Source: Cypionkella sp. (lineage in GTDB: Bacteria > Pseudomonadota > Alphaproteobacteria > Rhodobacterales > Rhodobacteraceae). From it: DNA of 18,070 nucleotides. Positions 16,091 to 18,070 of this stretch are shown piece after piece (position 1 is the first letter of the stretch; each line of letters starts with the position of its first letter). The position numbers and the translations under genes were made by a program. Where the stretch lies: contig JAGPBG010000002.1 in the NCBI GenBank assembly GCA_018063485.1, positions 1-18,070 on the forward strand, read 5' to 3'. The notes under the pieces were generated by a model. The model did not search any database. It was not told the DNA's origin and saw only the letters and a program-made list of their open reading frames with translations.

Positions 16091-17218
16091 ATGGCAAACA
16101 CCACCCAGACACCCCGGCCGGAGACGGCCGGGTTATCTCCCGCAGTCGAGTTTCGCGACATCAACATCGCTTATGGTTCTTTCGTCGCGGTGCGAAACTT
16201 CTCGCTGGCGATCGCCAAGGGCAGCTTTGTCACCTTGCTGGGGCCGTCGGGCTGCGGCAAGACCACGATCCTGCGCTCGATCGCGGGCCTGGTCGATGTG
16301 ACCACCGGCCAGATTTCCATCGGCGGGCGGCGGGTTGATGATGTGCCGATCTACAAACGTAACATCGGTCTGGTGTTTCAAAGCTATGCGCTGTTTCCGC
16401 ATAAGAATGTGTTCGACAATGTCGCCTTCGGGCTGAAATATCGAAACGTGCCCAAGCCTGAAATCGCCCGAAAAGTGGCGCAGGCGCTTGAAATGGTGCG
16501 GCTTCCGGGCAGCGAGAAGAAACTGCCCTCGCAGCTTTCGGGCGGCCAGCAGCAGCGTATCGCTCTGGCCCGCGCCATCGTGTTTGAACCCGAGGTTCTG
16601 TTGCTGGATGAGCCGCTTTCGGCGCTCGATGCCAATATGCGCGAGGAGATGCGCGTCGAGATCAAGAAGATTCAAAAAGCCACCGGCATTACGGCGATCT
16701 TTGTGACCCATGATCAGGAAGAAGCGCTGTCGATGTCGGATCAGATCGTGGTGATGAACGCAGGCTCGATGGAGCAGATCGGCACGCCGCAACAGGTTTA
16801 TGATACTCCGGCCACCGCCTTTGTCGCCGATTTTCTGGGCAAGGCCAATATGCTTGCAGGCAAAGTCGCCAGCGTGCAGGGATCGCAGATCACGGTTGCG
16901 CTGACCGCAGGGCAAGCGGTGACGGTCGAGGCGCCCAAACCCCTTGCCACAGGCAGCGCGATCACCGTCGTGGTGCGCCCGCAGAAGGTGTCGGTCGGCC
17001 CTGAGGCCGCGGGCAACCGGCTGACGGGGCGGGTATTGTCCAATTCCTATCTGGGCGGCAGTGCGATTTACGAAATTGATATTGGCAGCGGCACGATCAT
17101 CCGCGCCAATACGCAGATCAGTGGCCCGGTGACGCGTGAGGGCGAGGCGGTTCAGGTGGGCTTTGATCCCGCAGCTTGTGTCTTGCTGGATCAGCGCGGG
17201 GTGCGCATCACCGCCTGA
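16091..17218 (+). CDS. ABC transporter ATP-binding protein, PotA-like
   Basis: ATPase of 375 residues for the importer encoded just upstream. Walker A GPSGCGKTT (51-59), Q-loop VFQSYALFPHKNVFDN with Gln97, signature LSGGQQQR (149-156), Walker B LLLDEPLSALD with Asp173/Glu174 and switch His207 in THDQEEA are complete. After about residue 280 lies a TOBE-type regulatory region (VVRPQKVSV, GRVLSNSYLGGSAIYEIDI), as in PotA, UgpC and MalK types. The ATG at 16091 lies four bases after the binding-protein stop; an in-frame ATG at 16043 inside the previous gene is rejected. It is the last gene of the series starting at betI and ends 12 bases from the convergent dapF. I see no terminator in that short gap. 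Confidence 0.9.
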   Translation: MANTTQTPRPETAGLSPAVEFRDINIAYGSFVAVRNFSLAIAKGSFVTLLGPSGCGKTTILRSIAGLVDVTTGQISIGGRRVDDVPIYKRNIGLVFQSYALFPHKNVFDNVAFGLKYRNVPKPEIARKVAQALEMVRLPGSEKKLPSQLSGGQQQRIALARAIVFEPEVLLLDEPLSALDANMREEMRVEIKKIQKATGITAIFVTHDQEEALSMSDQIVVMNAGSMEQIGTPQQVYDTPATAFVADFLGKANMLAGKVASVQGSQITVALTAGQAVTVEAPKPLATGSAITVVVRPQKVSVGPEAAGNRLTGRVLSNSYLGGSAIYEIDIGSGTIIRANTQISGPVTREGEAVQVGFDPAACVLLDQRGVRITA

Positions 17219-17230
17219 CGCCGGGCGCGC

Positions 17231-18070
17231 TCAGTCAAAGCTGTAAACTGCCTCCGCCTCGACAAAACCGTGGCAGCAATAGGCCACTGGCCCCGCCATC
17301 AGGGCCATTTCGCCGCAAAGTGTGATCGACAGTGGCCCGGCTGGCAGATGCACGGTAAAGCTGTTGCTCGCACTCAGCCCCATCTTGCGCGCGGCAAAGG
17401 CTGCCACGCAGGCCCCCGTGCCACAGGCTTGGGTCGCAATGCCGGGGCGCTCCCAAACTTTGAGGCGGATGGTCTGGGCATCGACCAACTCGGCCACGCC
17501 AACATTCACGCCCTCGGGAAACAGCGGATCGTCATGGATCGGGGCAGCATCGCGCGCCAGATCAATATCGGCCAGGCGATCAACGAAGAATACGGCATGA
17601 GGGTTGCCGATCCACAAGCCAACGCCATGGCGCAGCGGGCCGTTTGAAACCGGCAGATCGAACATGTCAACCGCGCGCGCCAGCGGAAACTCGCGCCAGT
17701 TCCAGCCGATGGGGCCAAGCTCGACACTCACCTCCAGAGGGCCAGTCCGCCAGCACCGCAGTAGGCCGCCCTTGGTTTCCAGCACTATTTCGGCCGCGCT
17801 GCTTTCCTCCATCAACAGATGGGCTGCGCATCGCGTGGCGTTGCCGCAGGCCGAAACCTCGCGGCCATCAATGTTGAAGATACGCATCGCTGCTGTGGCC
17901 CCCGCCGCGACCCCTTTGGGGGAAGGCTGTTCGATCGTCAGCAACTGGTCGCCGCCGACACCAATCTGGCTATCGCAGATCCGAACAATATCCCGACTGC
18001 GAAAAGCTCGGCGGTCGATCCGCCGGTCAAAGATGACAAAATGATTGCGCAGGCCGTGCATCTTGACAAA
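17231..18070 (-). CDS. dapF: Diaminopimelate epimerase DapF, 5' end at window edge
   Basis: Converts LL- to meso-diaminopimelate for lysine and peptidoglycan synthesis in the cytoplasm, using two cysteines and no cofactor. Both are visible, counted from the first Met in the window (18061): Cys72 in SACGNATRC and Cys213 in QACGTGAC, with Glu204 in the WERPG segment, IGNPHAVFFV, FPEGVNVGVAEL and GVGGDQL. Reading FVK before MHGL in the last nine bases shows that the true start lies just outside the window, as in family members where a few residues precede KMHGL. The usual GLGNDF is LRNHF here and the usual CGNGxRC is CGNATRC, divergent but, from memory, seen in Rhodobacteraceae. It is convergent with the transporter operon. 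Confidence 0.93.
   Translation of the reverse strand, partial: FVKMHGLRNHFVIFDRRIDRRAFRSRDIVRICDSQIGVGGDQLLTIEQPSPKGVAAGATAAMRIFNIDGREVSACGNATRCAAHLLMEESSAAEIVLETKGGLLRCWRTGPLEVSVELGPIGWNWREFPLARAVDMFDLPVSNGPLRHGVGLWIGNPHAVFFVDRLADIDLARDAAPIHDDPLFPEGVNVGVAELVDAQTIRLKVWERPGIATQACGTGACVAAFAARKMGLSASNSFTVHLPAGPLSITLCGEMALMAGPVAYCCHGFVEAEAVYSFD

Noticed and set aside
1..18070. CRISPR array, tRNA/rRNA genes, insertion sequences, phage or defence genes
   Set aside because: No regularly spaced repeats, no cloverleaf-type RNA sequence, no transposase or integrase motifs and no nuclease/NTPase defence pairs seen on either strand.

Overview
The window is a stretch of a GC-rich alphaproteobacterial chromosome, most likely from the Rhodobacteraceae (Roseobacter/Rhodobacter-type). 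That placement is an inference from protein style (BetI, ChoX, DapF, DprA, TopA) and from codon use rich in G/C third positions. Genes are tightly packed. I see no rRNA, tRNA, CRISPR array, insertion sequence or phage gene, and no stretch longer than about 160 bases without a gene. Both ends cut through genes: an ATP-grasp protein on the left and dapF on the right.

Left part (1-6406). On the minus strand lie the 5' part of a sugar-transfer-type ATP-grasp gene and, transcriptionally upstream of it, gabT (4-aminobutyrate aminotransferase), separated by a terminator-like hairpin. Divergent from gabT are the DNA-handling genes dprA and topA on the plus strand. The gabT leader carries two perfect 12-bp palindromes, one of them touching its ribosome binding site.

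Central and right part (6435-17218) is one functional block for choline uptake and conversion to glycine betaine. The minus-strand operon choX-choW-choV encodes a periplasmic choline-binding protein, a permease and an ATPase. The ChoX ligand-cage residues known from Sinorhizobium are all in place. Divergent from it runs betI-betB-betA: the choline-responsive TetR-type repressor, betaine aldehyde dehydrogenase and choline dehydrogenase. The 81-bp gap between choX and betI holds an inverted repeat that is the obvious BetI operator for both directions. Downstream of betA, on the same strand, is a second complete ABC importer (two permeases, Tat-exported binding protein, ATPase) of the polyamine/PotABCD class. 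Its position suggests a choline-, betaine- or amine-related substrate, but the sequence does not settle which.

How it works together: ChoXWV brings choline into the cell, BetA oxidises it to betaine aldehyde, and BetB oxidises that to glycine betaine, used as osmoprotectant or carbon/nitrogen source. BetI would repress until choline is present. Three gaps inside these operons (choX/choW, betB/betA, betA/permease) each contain a GC-rich hairpin, which suggests that expression is set per segment. The block ends convergently against dapF (diaminopimelate epimerase). I find no clearly unknown system. The most open questions are the substrate of the second transporter, the gabT palindromes and the ATP-grasp protein.
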